A stretch of 64,000 nt of DNA. Origin: CAWBJO01 sp963789175. GTDB taxonomy: Bacteria > Pseudomonadota > Alphaproteobacteria > Rhizobiales > Aestuariivirgaceae. Numbering within the stretch: position 1 is the stretch's first letter; each line of letters starts with the position of its first letter. Under the pieces are notes generated by a model, which ran no database searches, had not been told where the DNA came from, and worked only from the letters and a program-made list of their open reading frames with translations. Positions 8,634 through 17,439 of the stretch are shown here, piece by piece. The stretch lies in assembly GCA_963789175.1 (NCBI GenBank), contig CAWBJO010000006.1, forward strand, positions 1-64,000, in the 5' to 3' direction. Made by a program: the position numbers and the translations under genes.

Positions 8634-9530
8634 ATGAACGAGACTTTGCCCATTCGTTGGGGCGTGCAATCGCAGACTGGCGTGCTCACCGACGTCCTGC
8701 TCGGCAAGCCGGATTGCTTTCGGTGGGTGCCGCTGAACTCCATTTCGGCCGTCACATTCGCCAACCAGGAAGCCTTCGGCTATCGCTTCGACAAACAGAC
8801 GGCCATGCGCCAGCATCGGCAGATGGTCGATGCCTACGAGAGCGCCGGGGTCCGCTGCCACTTCGTGGAAGCCGACGAGGGCCTGCCGTCGAGCGTGTTC
8901 ACCCGCGACTCGAGCTTCATGACACCCTGGGGGGCGGTGATCACCTCGATCCAGACACCGCCGCGGCGGAGAGACTATGCCGTCGCCTCGGAGTTCTATC
9001 GCAATGCGGGAATCCCGATCTGGAAGTGGGTCACCGCCGGCCACTTCGAAGGCGGGGATTTCGTCATCCTCAAGCCGGGCGTGGCGCTCCTCGGGTGGTC
9101 CGGCGATCGGTCCACAAAGGAAGGGGCAGAGCAGGTCGCCGGCTGGCTCAAGGACAAGAAGTGGGAAGTCGCCATCGTGCCGATTCCCCCGCAGTTCGTG
9201 CACATGGATGCCGTCGTGGTCATGCTCGAGCAGGGGCTCGCCCTGGTTTGCGAGGACGCGCTGCCATCCTATGGACTCGACTACATCAAGTCCCGGCATG
9301 GCATCGACGTCATCTCGATAGCCTATGCAGACTGCGTCAAGCTCGGCGGCAACGTGGTGAGCCTCGGCCACCGCCGCATCCTGTCGATGTCGCACAACGT
9401 GAACGTCAACCGGCAGCTCAAGGATGCCGGGTTCGAAGTGATCGCCGTCGACTACGAAATGTTCGCACTGGGCGGCGGAGGCGTCCACTGCTCATGCCAC
9501 GAGCTGCATCGGGAAGCGGAGCAATCCTGA
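8634..9530 (+). CDS. Dimethylarginine dimethylaminohydrolase / arginine-deiminase-type amidinotransferase family protein
   Basis: This 298-residue protein (start MNETLPIRWG) belongs to the guanidino-group-modifying superfamily. Visible active-site elements are FTRDSSFM (~88-95), the GHFEGGDF motif around His137, His190 in FVHMDA and the C-terminal GGGGVHCSCHE with nucleophile Cys286. Members hydrolyse methylarginines or arginine, or transfer amidino groups; the exact substrate is not decided by these motifs. The gene ends 12 bases before the convergent end of the sugar ABC operon, so it is probably independent of it. Confidence 0.82.
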   Translation: MNETLPIRWGVQSQTGVLTDVLLGKPDCFRWVPLNSISAVTFANQEAFGYRFDKQTAMRQHRQMVDAYESAGVRCHFVEADEGLPSSVFTRDSSFMTPWGAVITSIQTPPRRRDYAVASEFYRNAGIPIWKWVTAGHFEGGDFVILKPGVALLGWSGDRSTKEGAEQVAGWLKDKKWEVAIVPIPPQFVHMDAVVVMLEQGLALVCEDALPSYGLDYIKSRHGIDVISIAYADCVKLGGNVVSLGHRRILSMSHNVNVNRQLKDAGFEVIAVDYEMFALGGGGVHCSCHELHREAEQS

Positions 9531-9542
9531 TAGCCGGACTGC

Positions 9543-10328
9543 CTAGATGTAGCTGGCGTTCTCGTGAACGCCGCTTTTCACGCCGGTAATCATCGAGACG
9601 ACCTCGTTGCCGTCGGTCTTGTCCTTCTCGACCATGCCGACAATGCGGCCGCGCCGGAAGACCCAAATCTTGTCGACCAGGTTGAAAACCTGGCGCAAGT
9701 TGTGGCTGATCAGGATGAGCGAGATGCCCTGCACCTTGAGACGGCGGATGATGTTCTCGACCTGCGTCGTCTCCTGCACTCCGAGCGCGGCGGTGGGTTC
9801 GTCCATCAGGATGAGGCGCGATGCGAAGCTCGCCGCCCGGCTGATCGCCACGCATTGCCGCTGGCCGCCCGACATGTGGCGCAGCGTGCTCTGCAGGTCC
9901 GGGATCTTGATACCCGTCGATTCGAGAGCCTCGCGTGCACGCCCCAGCATCTTGCGCTCATTGAGGAACGCGAACGGGCCGAGCCAGGTGAGCAGCTTCT
10001 CCTCGCGGCCGAGGAAGATGTTGGACGGCACGTCGAGATCGTCGGCGAGGGCCAGGTTCTGGAAGACGGCCTCGATGCCGGCGGCCCGTGCGTCGACGGG
10101 ATTGCGGAACTCCACTTGCTCGCCGTCGAAATAGATCTTGCCGCTGGTCGGCTTCTCGACGCCAGTGATCTGCCGGACGAAGGTGGACTTGCCGGCGCCG
10201 TTGTCGCCGACGATGGCGACGTGGTCGCCCTCATGGAGCTCGAAATCGGCCTCCTCGAGAGCGTGGATGCCGCCATAGTGCTTGGTCAGTTGCTCGGTCC
10301 TGAGGACGACTGGCTTTTCCGCGTTCAT
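9543..10328 (-). CDS. Sugar ABC transporter ATP-binding protein (FrcA-like, single NBD)
   Basis: The 261-residue ATPase has one nucleotide-binding domain: Walker A GDNGAGKST, signature MSGGQRQ, Walker B LILMDEPTA and an ISHNL switch histidine. Single-domain ATPases of this length belong with carbohydrate-uptake systems of the FrcABC type, as opposed to the duplicated RbsA type. It lies 13 bases after the permease gene and completes the permease/binding-protein set at 10342-12443. The likely substrate is a sugar or inositol derivative (see the binding protein). Confidence 0.9.
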   Translation of the reverse strand: MNAEKPVVLRTEQLTKHYGGIHALEEADFELHEGDHVAIVGDNGAGKSTFVRQITGVEKPTSGKIYFDGEQVEFRNPVDARAAGIEAVFQNLALADDLDVPSNIFLGREEKLLTWLGPFAFLNERKMLGRAREALESTGIKIPDLQSTLRHMSGGQRQCVAISRAASFASRLILMDEPTAALGVQETTQVENIIRRLKVQGISLILISHNLRQVFNLVDKIWVFRRGRIVGMVEKDKTDGNEVVSMITGVKSGVHENASYI

Positions 10329-10341
10329 GGCTCGTCTGCCG

Positions 10342-11394
10342 TCATTCCTTGTCGAGGCGCCGGAAGCGCATGCGCTGGCGCTGCACGTCAGCGACGACTG
10401 CCGCCACGATGATCAGGCCCTTGATCATCTCCTGATAGTAGGCGTCGAGCCTGAGGAAGGTGAACCCCGAAATGATCACGCCAAAGATGATGGCGCCGAT
10501 GATCGTGCCGATGATCGACCCGCGGCCGCCCGACAGCGACACGCCGCCGATCACGGCCATCGCAATGGCGTCGAGCTCGTACATAACGCCCATGCCAGCC
10601 TGCGCCGTGAGGCCGCGAGAGGCGACGACCATTCCGGCCAAAGCAGCGAGGGCGCCGGCCAGAGTATAGACGATGATGAGATGGCGCTCGACGTTGATGC
10701 CCGACATGCGCGCCGCCTGCTCGTTGGAGCCGATGGCATAGGTGTGCTTGCCGTACACCGTGTATTTGAGGGCGACGTGGAAAATTCCGGCAATGGCGAG
10801 GAATATCACGACGGGCATCATTCCCTTGCCGATCCAGGCGAAGGATTCGGTCGGGAAGGAGACGGGTTGGCCTTTCGTGTACCACTTGGCGATGCCGCGT
10901 GCCGTCACCATCATGCCGAGCGTGGCGATGAACGGCGGAATCTTGGTGTAGGCAATCAACGCGCCGTTGATCAGCCCGGCCACGATCCCGCAGCCGAGCC
11001 CGACAAGAAGCGGCACGATGACCGGAAGGTCCGTGAGCGAAGGATAGACGGCGCGGGCATAGGTCGAGACCTGGGCGAAGCTCATGGCGATCATCGCCGT
11101 CGCGCCGACCACGGAGCCCGACGACAGGTCGATGCCGCCGGTGATGATGACCTGGGTGACGCCGACGGCGATGATGCCGACGACCGACACCTGCAGGATC
11201 ATGATCGACAGGCGCTGGGTATTGAAGATGAAGCTCTGGTTCTGGATGTACCAGCCCAGGACCTCGAAGATGATCACGATGCCGACGAGGCCGATGAGCG
11301 CATTGAGCTCGTGCGGGCGACGACGAGTTCGGCGCTCAGCTGCGACGGGAGTGACGCTCGTCGTCGCCGATTGCTCCTCTGTCATGGAGTGCAC
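10342..11394 (-). CDS. Sugar ABC transporter permease (RbsC/FrcC family)
   Basis: This is a 350-residue inner-membrane permease with about ten hydrophobic segments. The family hallmarks are GVTQVIITGGIDLSSGSVVG near the first third and AIAMAVIGGVSLSGGRGS plus GTIIGAIIFGVI in the last third. It forms the transmembrane channel for the binding protein at 11499-12443 with the ATPase at 9543-10328. The N-terminus is cytoplasmic and Arg-rich. Confidence 0.92.
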   Translation of the reverse strand: MHSMTEEQSATTSVTPVAAERRTRRRPHELNALIGLVGIVIIFEVLGWYIQNQSFIFNTQRLSIMILQVSVVGIIAVGVTQVIITGGIDLSSGSVVGATAMIAMSFAQVSTYARAVYPSLTDLPVIVPLLVGLGCGIVAGLINGALIAYTKIPPFIATLGMMVTARGIAKWYTKGQPVSFPTESFAWIGKGMMPVVIFLAIAGIFHVALKYTVYGKHTYAIGSNEQAARMSGINVERHLIIVYTLAGALAALAGMVVASRGLTAQAGMGVMYELDAIAMAVIGGVSLSGGRGSIIGTIIGAIIFGVIISGFTFLRLDAYYQEMIKGLIIVAAVVADVQRQRMRFRRLDKE

Positions 11395-11498
11395 CGGAAG
11401 GAAATGGCCATCGCTTGCGTCATTATGCGCCGAACCCGATGGTTCGCAAGAAAGTTCGGGCAGCGGTGGAAGTCGTCCGCCGCTGCCCGCACGCGATG

Positions 11499-12443
11499 TC
11501 AGTTCTTCTTCTGGAAATCAGCCATGTTCGCCGGCGTCACGAGCTGGAAGGGAATGTAGACCTTCGACTCGACCGCTTCGCCCTTCTTCAGCTTGAGCGC
11601 CGTGTCGACGGCACCCTTGCCCTGGCCGGCCGCATCCTGGAACACGGTCACATCGAGGTCGCCCGCCGCCATGGCCGCGAGCGCATCCTGCGTTGCGTCG
11701 ACGCCGCCGACGAGCATGTCTTCCATCGACACGTTGGCGGCCTTCAACGCCTGGATGGCACCGATCGCCATTTCGTCGTTGTTGGAGACGACGGCGTCGA
11801 ACTTGGTGCCGGCCGACAGCCAGTTGGACATGAGGTCCTGGCCCTGCGTGCGCGACCAGTTACCGGTCTGCTCCTCGACGATCTTCATGAACTTGCACTC
11901 GTCGGTCGCGATCACGTCCTTGATGTCCTGGGTACGCTGCACCGCGGCCTGATTGGACAGCTCGCCCATGAGCACGACGATGTTGGCGCCTTCGCCCTTG
12001 CCCTTTTCCTTGAGGAGCCGGCAGATCTCCTTGGTTTCGAGCGTGCCGGACTCGCGCTCATCGGACGCGACGAAGGCCTGGCCCTTGGGCAGTGTGTCGA
12101 CGTTGACCGGCTCGCGGTTTACGAACACGAGCGGGATGTTGCCGGCCGCCGCCGCATCCGTCATGGCCTGGGTGGCGCTCGTGTCCACCGGGTTCACGAT
12201 GATGGCGTCGACGCCCGAGGCGACGAAGTTCTGGATCTGATTCAGCTGCTTGCCGACGTCGTTCTGCGCATCCTCGATCTGCAGCTCGACCCCATCGAGG
12301 GTCTTTGCGTAGTCATCCATGCCGTTGCGCAGCACGGTCAGGAAGTTGTCGTCGAAGAGCGCCATGCTGACGCCGATCTTCTCGGCGAGCGCCGTGCTCG
12401 ACATGGCAGCGACAAACGCCACCCCCAACACTAGTTTCTTCAT
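11499..12443 (-). CDS. Sugar/inositol-type ABC transporter substrate-binding protein, MocB-like
   Basis: The start MKKLVLGVAF is set by a GGAGGA site 4-9 bases upstream. The mature part after the signal peptide (SSTALA) is a type I periplasmic-binding protein: IGVSMALFDDNFLTVL, GVDAIIVNPVD, VFVNREPV, VVSNNDEMAIGAIQAL and GGVDATQDALAAM. These stretches closely resemble, from memory, the rhizopine-binding protein MocB of Sinorhizobium, a relative of RbsB. It would capture a rhizopine, inositol or related polyol in the periplasm. The neighbouring MocDEF-like genes strengthen the inositol-derivative reading. A database comparison is needed to separate MocB from IatA/RbsB-type proteins. Confidence 0.85.
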   Translation of the reverse strand: MKKLVLGVAFVAAMSSTALAEKIGVSMALFDDNFLTVLRNGMDDYAKTLDGVELQIEDAQNDVGKQLNQIQNFVASGVDAIIVNPVDTSATQAMTDAAAAGNIPLVFVNREPVNVDTLPKGQAFVASDERESGTLETKEICRLLKEKGKGEGANIVVLMGELSNQAAVQRTQDIKDVIATDECKFMKIVEEQTGNWSRTQGQDLMSNWLSAGTKFDAVVSNNDEMAIGAIQALKAANVSMEDMLVGGVDATQDALAAMAAGDLDVTVFQDAAGQGKGAVDTALKLKKGEAVESKVYIPFQLVTPANMADFQKKN

Positions 12444-12522
12444 TTTCTCCTCCACTCTCGGGCGCCCGGTTTCACCCTCTGTTTACCGGATACATCCCCA
12501 TTGCCGGGGAAGCTTTCAAAAG

Positions 12523-13356
12523 TCATGCGCGCACAGTATGCCGCAATGTCGGGCGACTGACCAACTCCATGCTGATTCTCAAAGCTCCCGCGATATCGGG
12601 GGCCGAATGCACCGAGGCTGCAAAGGGTTCGAACGAAAACGGCCCCCCGTAGCCGGCGTCGAGCAGTGCGCCGACCTGCCCGACATTGTCGATCCTATCG
12701 GCGCCATCGACGAGTACCCGGTGGCTGTCGCGCAGGTCTCCGACGGCGACGTCGCGATCGTTCACACCGGAGATGTGAACGAGGCCGGTCAGGTTGGGGA
12801 GGATCGCCACTTCACCCGCGACGTGGTGATGGAAGGTGTCGTGAACGAGGCGGAACGTGCGCTCGGCGCCGAGAGAGCGGATGGCGTCGGCGGCTTCGCT
12901 CTTGAGGCGCAGCGAACAGGTGGAGAAGCCAAGGGGCTCCACGAGGCCGAGGATGCCGTGCTCCTCGAGGATGGGGCGAAGCTCGGCCAGCGCCTTGCGC
13001 AGGCCCGGGCCGCGCCGTCCGACCTCCAAACCCGATCCGTCGTTGGTCGGCACCAGCACCAAGGCTTCCGTTCCCGACGCCGACGCATAGGCGGCGAGGG
13101 CGCGCGCTTCCTTGCCGCGCGCCTCGCTCCAGTCGTTGAAACGCTGAAGCGCGTTGATCGAGAGAATGCGAATGCCGCGTCGCTCCGCCTTGGTGCGCAG
13201 AGCGTCGGGAGCGGTCGACTCCAGTGGGCTTGCGAGATCGTTGCGCACCTCGACGCCGGTGATCTCGAGCTTCGAGGCAAGGTCGAGGAAGGCGTCGACC
13301 GACAAGTCTGGCGCGCACATGTGATTGAGGGCGAAAGAAATATTTTGGGGCGCCAC
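12523..13356 (-). CDS. TIM-barrel sugar isomerase/epimerase family protein (IolI-like)
   Basis: This 277-residue protein starts with GTG at 13356, 7 bases after a GGAGGAG site. It is an AP-endonuclease-2-type TIM barrel: FALNHMCAPDLSVDAF and ITGVEVRND at the N-terminus, VLVPTND, ILGLVEPLG, LVHDTFHH and GLVHISGVNDR with the metal-binding Glu/Asp/His residues of the family. The N-terminal motif is like 2-keto-myo-inositol isomerase IolI. A role in inositol or inosamine breakdown is therefore reasonable but inferred. It lies between the LacI regulator and the binding-protein gene on the same strand, probably in one transcription unit. Confidence 0.8.
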   Translation of the reverse strand: MAPQNISFALNHMCAPDLSVDAFLDLASKLEITGVEVRNDLASPLESTAPDALRTKAERRGIRILSINALQRFNDWSEARGKEARALAAYASASGTEALVLVPTNDGSGLEVGRRGPGLRKALAELRPILEEHGILGLVEPLGFSTCSLRLKSEAADAIRSLGAERTFRLVHDTFHHHVAGEVAILPNLTGLVHISGVNDRDVAVGDLRDSHRVLVDGADRIDNVGQVGALLDAGYGGPFSFEPFAASVHSAPDIAGALRISMELVSRPTLRHTVRA

Positions 13357-13502
13357 CCGCTACTCCTCCCGCATAGGCGGCAGTCATGTCCGTTGAAAAA
13401 GGATGGGCGGCAGCCTGCCGGCAGTCAAACGCTATTTGCCCTGCGAAACTCTCATCCTTGCAAAAAAAATGGCACGCGGCTCGCACGGCCTTGCATTTTC
13501 GG

Positions 13503-14534
13503 TCAAACGCTCTCGGGCACGTGGAGCCTGAGGGGAAGAAAAAGCTGGCGAGGCATGTCGGCCGGACCCGAGCTCACGGCGGCCATCATCATGTCGACAA
13601 GGGCGCGGCACAGGTCGGGGAGGGGCGTGGCGATCACGCCCGTCAGAATGTGATCCTGCAGCGCTACCGAAGACTGAGGCGTCAGCTCGTTGACGACCGC
13701 GGCAAGGTAGACGGCGGGGGCGACTTCGCGCAGCGCAGAAATGGCACCCTCCATGCCGCCGCCGGCCACGTAGAAGCCGGCGATGTCCTTGTGGCGTTCC
13801 AGCAGGTGGAGGGTCGCCTCATGGGTCACCTCGGCAGTTTCGAGATTCACGACGGTCTCGAGAATCTGGAAATCCGGCGCGTGCTCCCGGAAATAGCTGC
13901 GGAACCCGGTTTCGCGAAGCTGGTGGCCGTGCCAGCGGTGGCTGCCGACGAAGACGGCGACCTTGCCCGGCGAACGGGCAGTCCGCGCGATGAGCCATGC
14001 CGCCGTGCGTCCGACTTTCAGGTTGTCGAGGCCGACATAGCTTTCCCGCACGCCCTGGGCGAAATCGGACAGGAGTGCGAAGACCGGAATCTTCGCCCCC
14101 TTCAGGCCTTCCACCGCCTTGGTCACCGCGTGGTGGTCGATGCTGGTGAGCGCCACTGCGTCGGCCGTCTCGGCGAGCGCCTCGAGCTCGCGGACCACCT
14201 CCGCCGGCGTCGGCTCGGACACATAGCGCAGATTGCAGCGTCCCCTGATGCCGGGTGTCCGCTCAACGGCCCTGGTCACTTCCTCGCCGAAATCCCGATA
14301 GAATGCCTGCTGCGGACGCTGCAGGAGGATTCCGAACTCGACGTGAGGCAGGACCGCGGTGAGGCGCTGGCGAAGCAGGGAGGCCGCATGATACCCGATC
14401 TCGGCGGCCGCCTCGTAGACGCGCCGCGCCGTCTGCTCACGGACAGGATGCCGCTCGTTCAACACCCGGTCCACCGTGGCGATGCTGACGCCGGCCTTGG
14501 CGGCGACATCGGCAATGGTCGGACGTGCACCCAT
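13503..14534 (-). CDS. LacI family transcriptional regulator with sugar-binding domain
   Basis: From MGARPTIADV the protein has 343 residues. Residues 4-50 are the LacI helix-turn-helix and hinge (TIADVAAKAGVSIATVDRVL). The rest is a periplasmic-binding-protein-like effector domain with the late motif GFYVAGGGMEGA. The effector domain is related to binding proteins of the adjacent transporter class, which suits control of genes 9543-13356 by the imported sugar. It is first in that minus-strand series and divergent from the desaturase gene. A weak imperfect palindrome (CAAA-N5-TTTG near 13430) lies downstream, but no operator is convincing. Confidence 0.88.
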   Translation of the reverse strand: MGARPTIADVAAKAGVSIATVDRVLNERHPVREQTARRVYEAAAEIGYHAASLLRQRLTAVLPHVEFGILLQRPQQAFYRDFGEEVTRAVERTPGIRGRCNLRYVSEPTPAEVVRELEALAETADAVALTSIDHHAVTKAVEGLKGAKIPVFALLSDFAQGVRESYVGLDNLKVGRTAAWLIARTARSPGKVAVFVGSHRWHGHQLRETGFRSYFREHAPDFQILETVVNLETAEVTHEATLHLLERHKDIAGFYVAGGGMEGAISALREVAPAVYLAAVVNELTPQSSVALQDHILTGVIATPLPDLCRALVDMMMAAVSSGPADMPRQLFLPLRLHVPESV

Positions 14535-14660
14535 GGCGGGTTCCTGAGAGGAATGCAGCCACCCATGCAATCAGAGAATGATGGATTATGATAGAAAAAC
14601 TTTCACGCCGATTGGCGGTTGGCGGCGGTGCCATTATCGTCCGCGATCGAGGACCCAGTC

Positions 14661-15743
14661 ATGAGCAGGCGCGACTATAGTCTACTCGGCGAGACGGGCC
14701 GTCAGGCCCTTGAGAAGGGCCTTGCGGCGGCCGAGTGGTATCATACGGACATTTCCCGCAAGGAGATGAAGGAGCTGATGCAGCGCTCGGACCGGCCGGC
14801 GATCCGCGACACGATCATCTGGCTCGGCGCCATGGGCGTCTTCGGCGGGATCGGAGTCTGGCTGTGGCCCTCATGGTGGTCGGCGCCGTTCTGGCTCGCC
14901 TATGGCGTTCTCTACGGCTCGGCGACGGACTCCCGGTGGCACGAATGCGGCCACGGCACCGCCTTCCGCACACGGTGGATGAACGACGCCGTGTACCAGA
15001 TCGCCTGCTTCATGATCATGCGCAATCCGGTCGCCTGGCGCTGGAGCCATACCCGGCATCATACGGACACCTACATCGTCGGACGCGACCCGGAGATCGC
15101 CATCATGCGGCCGCCCGACCTTTTCCGCACGCTCCTCAGCTTCTTCGGGATTCCGGAAGTCTGGGCGGCGATGAAGGAGATGGTCGTCAACAGCCTCGGC
15201 ATCGTCAACGCCGAGCAGGCGACCTACGTGCCGCAATCCGAGCAGCCGAAGCTCATTCTGGTCGCACGGACGTGGTTGGCGATCTATCTCGCCACGACCG
15301 CCGCGGCGGTCGCGATGCAATCGATCCTGCCGTTCATGCTCATTGGCCTGCCGCGGATGTACGGCGCGTGGCACCACATCATGACGGGCCTCCTGCAGCA
15401 TGGTGGTCTCGCCGACAACGTGACCGATCATCGCCTGAACAGCCGCACGGTCCTGATGAACCCGGTGAGCCGGTTCATCTACTGGAACATGAACTATCAC
15501 GTCGAACACCACATGTTCCCGATGGTGCCCTATCACGCGCTTCCGAAACTGCACGACAAGATCAAGCACGACCTGCCGATACCGAACGCCTCCATCCTCG
15601 CAGCCTACCGCGAGATGTGGCCCGCCGTGAAACGCCAGCTCAACTACGAGGACTATTTCCTGCTCCGCGAGCTCCCGCCGACGGCGAAGCCCTATCGCGC
15701 CGACCTGCATGAGCTTGAGCCGGCCCGAATAGCTGCGGAGTAG
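14661..15743 (+). CDS. Fatty-acid-desaturase-family membrane oxygenase, MocD-like
   Basis: The 360-residue protein starting MSRRDYSLLG has the three histidine boxes of the membrane di-iron desaturase/hydroxylase family: HECGH (94-98), HTRHH (130-134) and HVEHH (280-284), with hydrophobic segments between them. Directly downstream are a Rieske ferredoxin and a ferredoxin reductase, its expected electron donors. This trio matches mocD-mocE-mocF of rhizobia, reported to demethylate the rhizopine 3-O-methyl-scyllo-inosamine. Orientation is opposite to the LacI gene, with a ~125-base shared intergenic region. Confidence 0.83.
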   Translation: MSRRDYSLLGETGRQALEKGLAAAEWYHTDISRKEMKELMQRSDRPAIRDTIIWLGAMGVFGGIGVWLWPSWWSAPFWLAYGVLYGSATDSRWHECGHGTAFRTRWMNDAVYQIACFMIMRNPVAWRWSHTRHHTDTYIVGRDPEIAIMRPPDLFRTLLSFFGIPEVWAAMKEMVVNSLGIVNAEQATYVPQSEQPKLILVARTWLAIYLATTAAAVAMQSILPFMLIGLPRMYGAWHHIMTGLLQHGGLADNVTDHRLNSRTVLMNPVSRFIYWNMNYHVEHHMFPMVPYHALPKLHDKIKHDLPIPNASILAAYREMWPAVKRQLNYEDYFLLRELPPTAKPYRADLHELEPARIAAE

Positions 15744-15814
15744 CGTGCCATGGGGAAGAAGCCATTCTCCGGCACGTCGCGGATCAACAAGGATTTTGGA
15801 GCAGGGAGGTCTAG

Positions 15815-16129
15815 GTGAGCCAATGGATCGAGGCGTGTGCCGTGGACGACATCGACAAGGAAGACGTGTTCCGGTTCGACCATGACGGACGCACCTTCGC
15901 GATCTACCGTTCACCGGACGACGAGTTCTACGCCACCGACGGCCTGTGCACGCACGAACATGCCTATCTCGCCGACGGACTGGTTCTCGAAAACACCATC
16001 GAATGCCCGAAGCACAACGGCCGGTTCGACTACCGCACGGGTGCGGCGATGGGAGCGCCGGTCTGCATCAATCTCAAGACCTATCCGGTGAAGGTCGAGG
16101 GCGGCTCGATTTTCATATCGTTGGGCTAG
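15815..16129 (+). CDS. Rieske-type [2Fe-2S] ferredoxin, MocE family
   Basis: This 104-residue protein starts with GTG at 15815 after a strong GGGAGG site. The Rieske ligands are clear: Cys45-x-His47 (CTHEH) and Cys64-x2-His67 (CPKHNGRFDYRTG). It is a small soluble ferredoxin, not a terminal oxygenase, since no catalytic domain follows. It should pass electrons from the reductase at 16133 to the di-iron oxygenase at 14661. The next gene begins 3 bases after its stop, so all three are co-transcribed. Confidence 0.9.
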   Translation: MSQWIEACAVDDIDKEDVFRFDHDGRTFAIYRSPDDEFYATDGLCTHEHAYLADGLVLENTIECPKHNGRFDYRTGAAMGAPVCINLKTYPVKVEGGSIFISLG

Positions 16130-16132
16130 AGC

Positions 16133-17342
16133 ATGTCCTCACCCGGAATCGTGATCGTCGGCGCCGGCAAGGCGGCGGCCCATGCGATCGTCGCCCTGCG
16201 CGAGAAAGGGTGGAAGGATGCGATCACGCTCATCGGCGAGGAAACGCACCCGCCCTATGACCGCCCGCCGCTGTCCAAATCGGCCATCACGGGCGCGAAC
16301 GAACCGAAGCCCGTCTATCTTCTCGACCTGTCGCTGCTCGCCTCGCTCGGCGTGACGTTTCTCGCCGGCGAACCGGCGGTGGCCATCGATCGAGACGATC
16401 GCACCGTCGAACTGTCGAACGGGCGCACGATCCCCTACCGCAATCTTCTCCTGGCTACAGGCGCGCGACCCAGGACGCTGAACGGTGCCGAGCATTGGCG
16501 CACGCTGCGCGGCCTCGAGGACTCGATCTGCTCTTCGAGCCGACTTCAAAACGGGAACGCGCGTGCTGATCGTCGGAGGCGGGTTCATCGGACTAGAGCT
16601 CGCGGCCAGCGCGGCGAAACGGGGGTGCGCGGTCGCGATCGTCGAGGAACAGCCGCGCATTCTCAAACGTGGGGTGTGCGACTCGATCGCCGCCGTCGTC
16701 GCCGGCCGGCACGCGGAAGCCGGCGTCGACATCGTCACCGGTGCGAAGATCGACCACATCGAGCGCGGCGGAGTGACACTCGCGGGCGGCCGGAGAATCG
16801 TCGCCGATCTGGTGATCGCCGGCATCGGTGCCGTGCCGGAAACGAGCCTGGCGGAGGCTTCGAGTCTCGCTGTCGACAACGGCATCGCGTGCGACGAGAC
16901 CCTGCGTACCAGCGATCCCTTCATCCACGCGGCCGGCGACTGCTGCTCCTTCCCGCATGCCCTCTATGGTGACCGCCGCATTCGTCTCGAAGCCTGGCGC
17001 GCGGCACAATCGCAGGGCGCGGTCGCAGCGGAGAACATGCTGGGCGGGGAGCGGCGCTACGAGGACGTTCCGTGGTTCTGGTCGGATCAGTACGAGTTGA
17101 CACTGCAGATCGCAGGCCTGCCCGCCGACGGCATGCAACCCGTCGTCCGGCAATTGAACGAAGGCGCTTTCGTCGAATTCCAGCTCGACGGCGACGGCCG
17201 GCTCGTCTGCGCCAGCGGCATCGGGCGCGGCAACGCCATCGCGCGCGACGTCCGGCTTGCCGAGATGCTCATCGCCCGCCGGTCGCGGCCCGATCCGGCC
17301 CGGCTCGCCGACCCCGCAACCGGTCTGAAGTCAATGCTCTGA
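16133..17342 (+). pseudogene. FAD-dependent ferredoxin reductase, MocF-like, frameshifted at about 16529
   Basis: The gene has the layout of a ~400-residue NAD(P)H:ferredoxin reductase: an N-terminal FAD motif VIVGAGKAAAHA, EETHPPYDRPPLSK, a second dinucleotide motif LIVGGGFIGLELAAS, the FAD-closing TSDPFIHAAGDC and a reductase C-terminal domain. The first frame is good to LRGLEDSI, then turns into nonsense. The second frame resumes with ALRADFKTGTRV. One extra T in GATCTGCTCTT (near 16529) restores continuity. It would reduce the MocE-like ferredoxin. The rest of the gene is undamaged, so a sequencing indel is plausible; if real, electron supply to the oxygenase is broken. Confidence 0.85.
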
Positions 17343-17439
17343 CATCGGGATGGGTTGCTTGGTCTTGCGGGACGCAAAATTGTAGATAGGGTTGGGCCTG
17401 GACGGGGTCTCGGGGATAGTGGAATTTCGGGGTTCGACG

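Noticed and set aside
10282..11559. Long plus-strand frame over the sugar permease
   Set aside because: Antisense shadow of the permease and ATPase genes; composition is rich in Asp/His/Arg without a domain.
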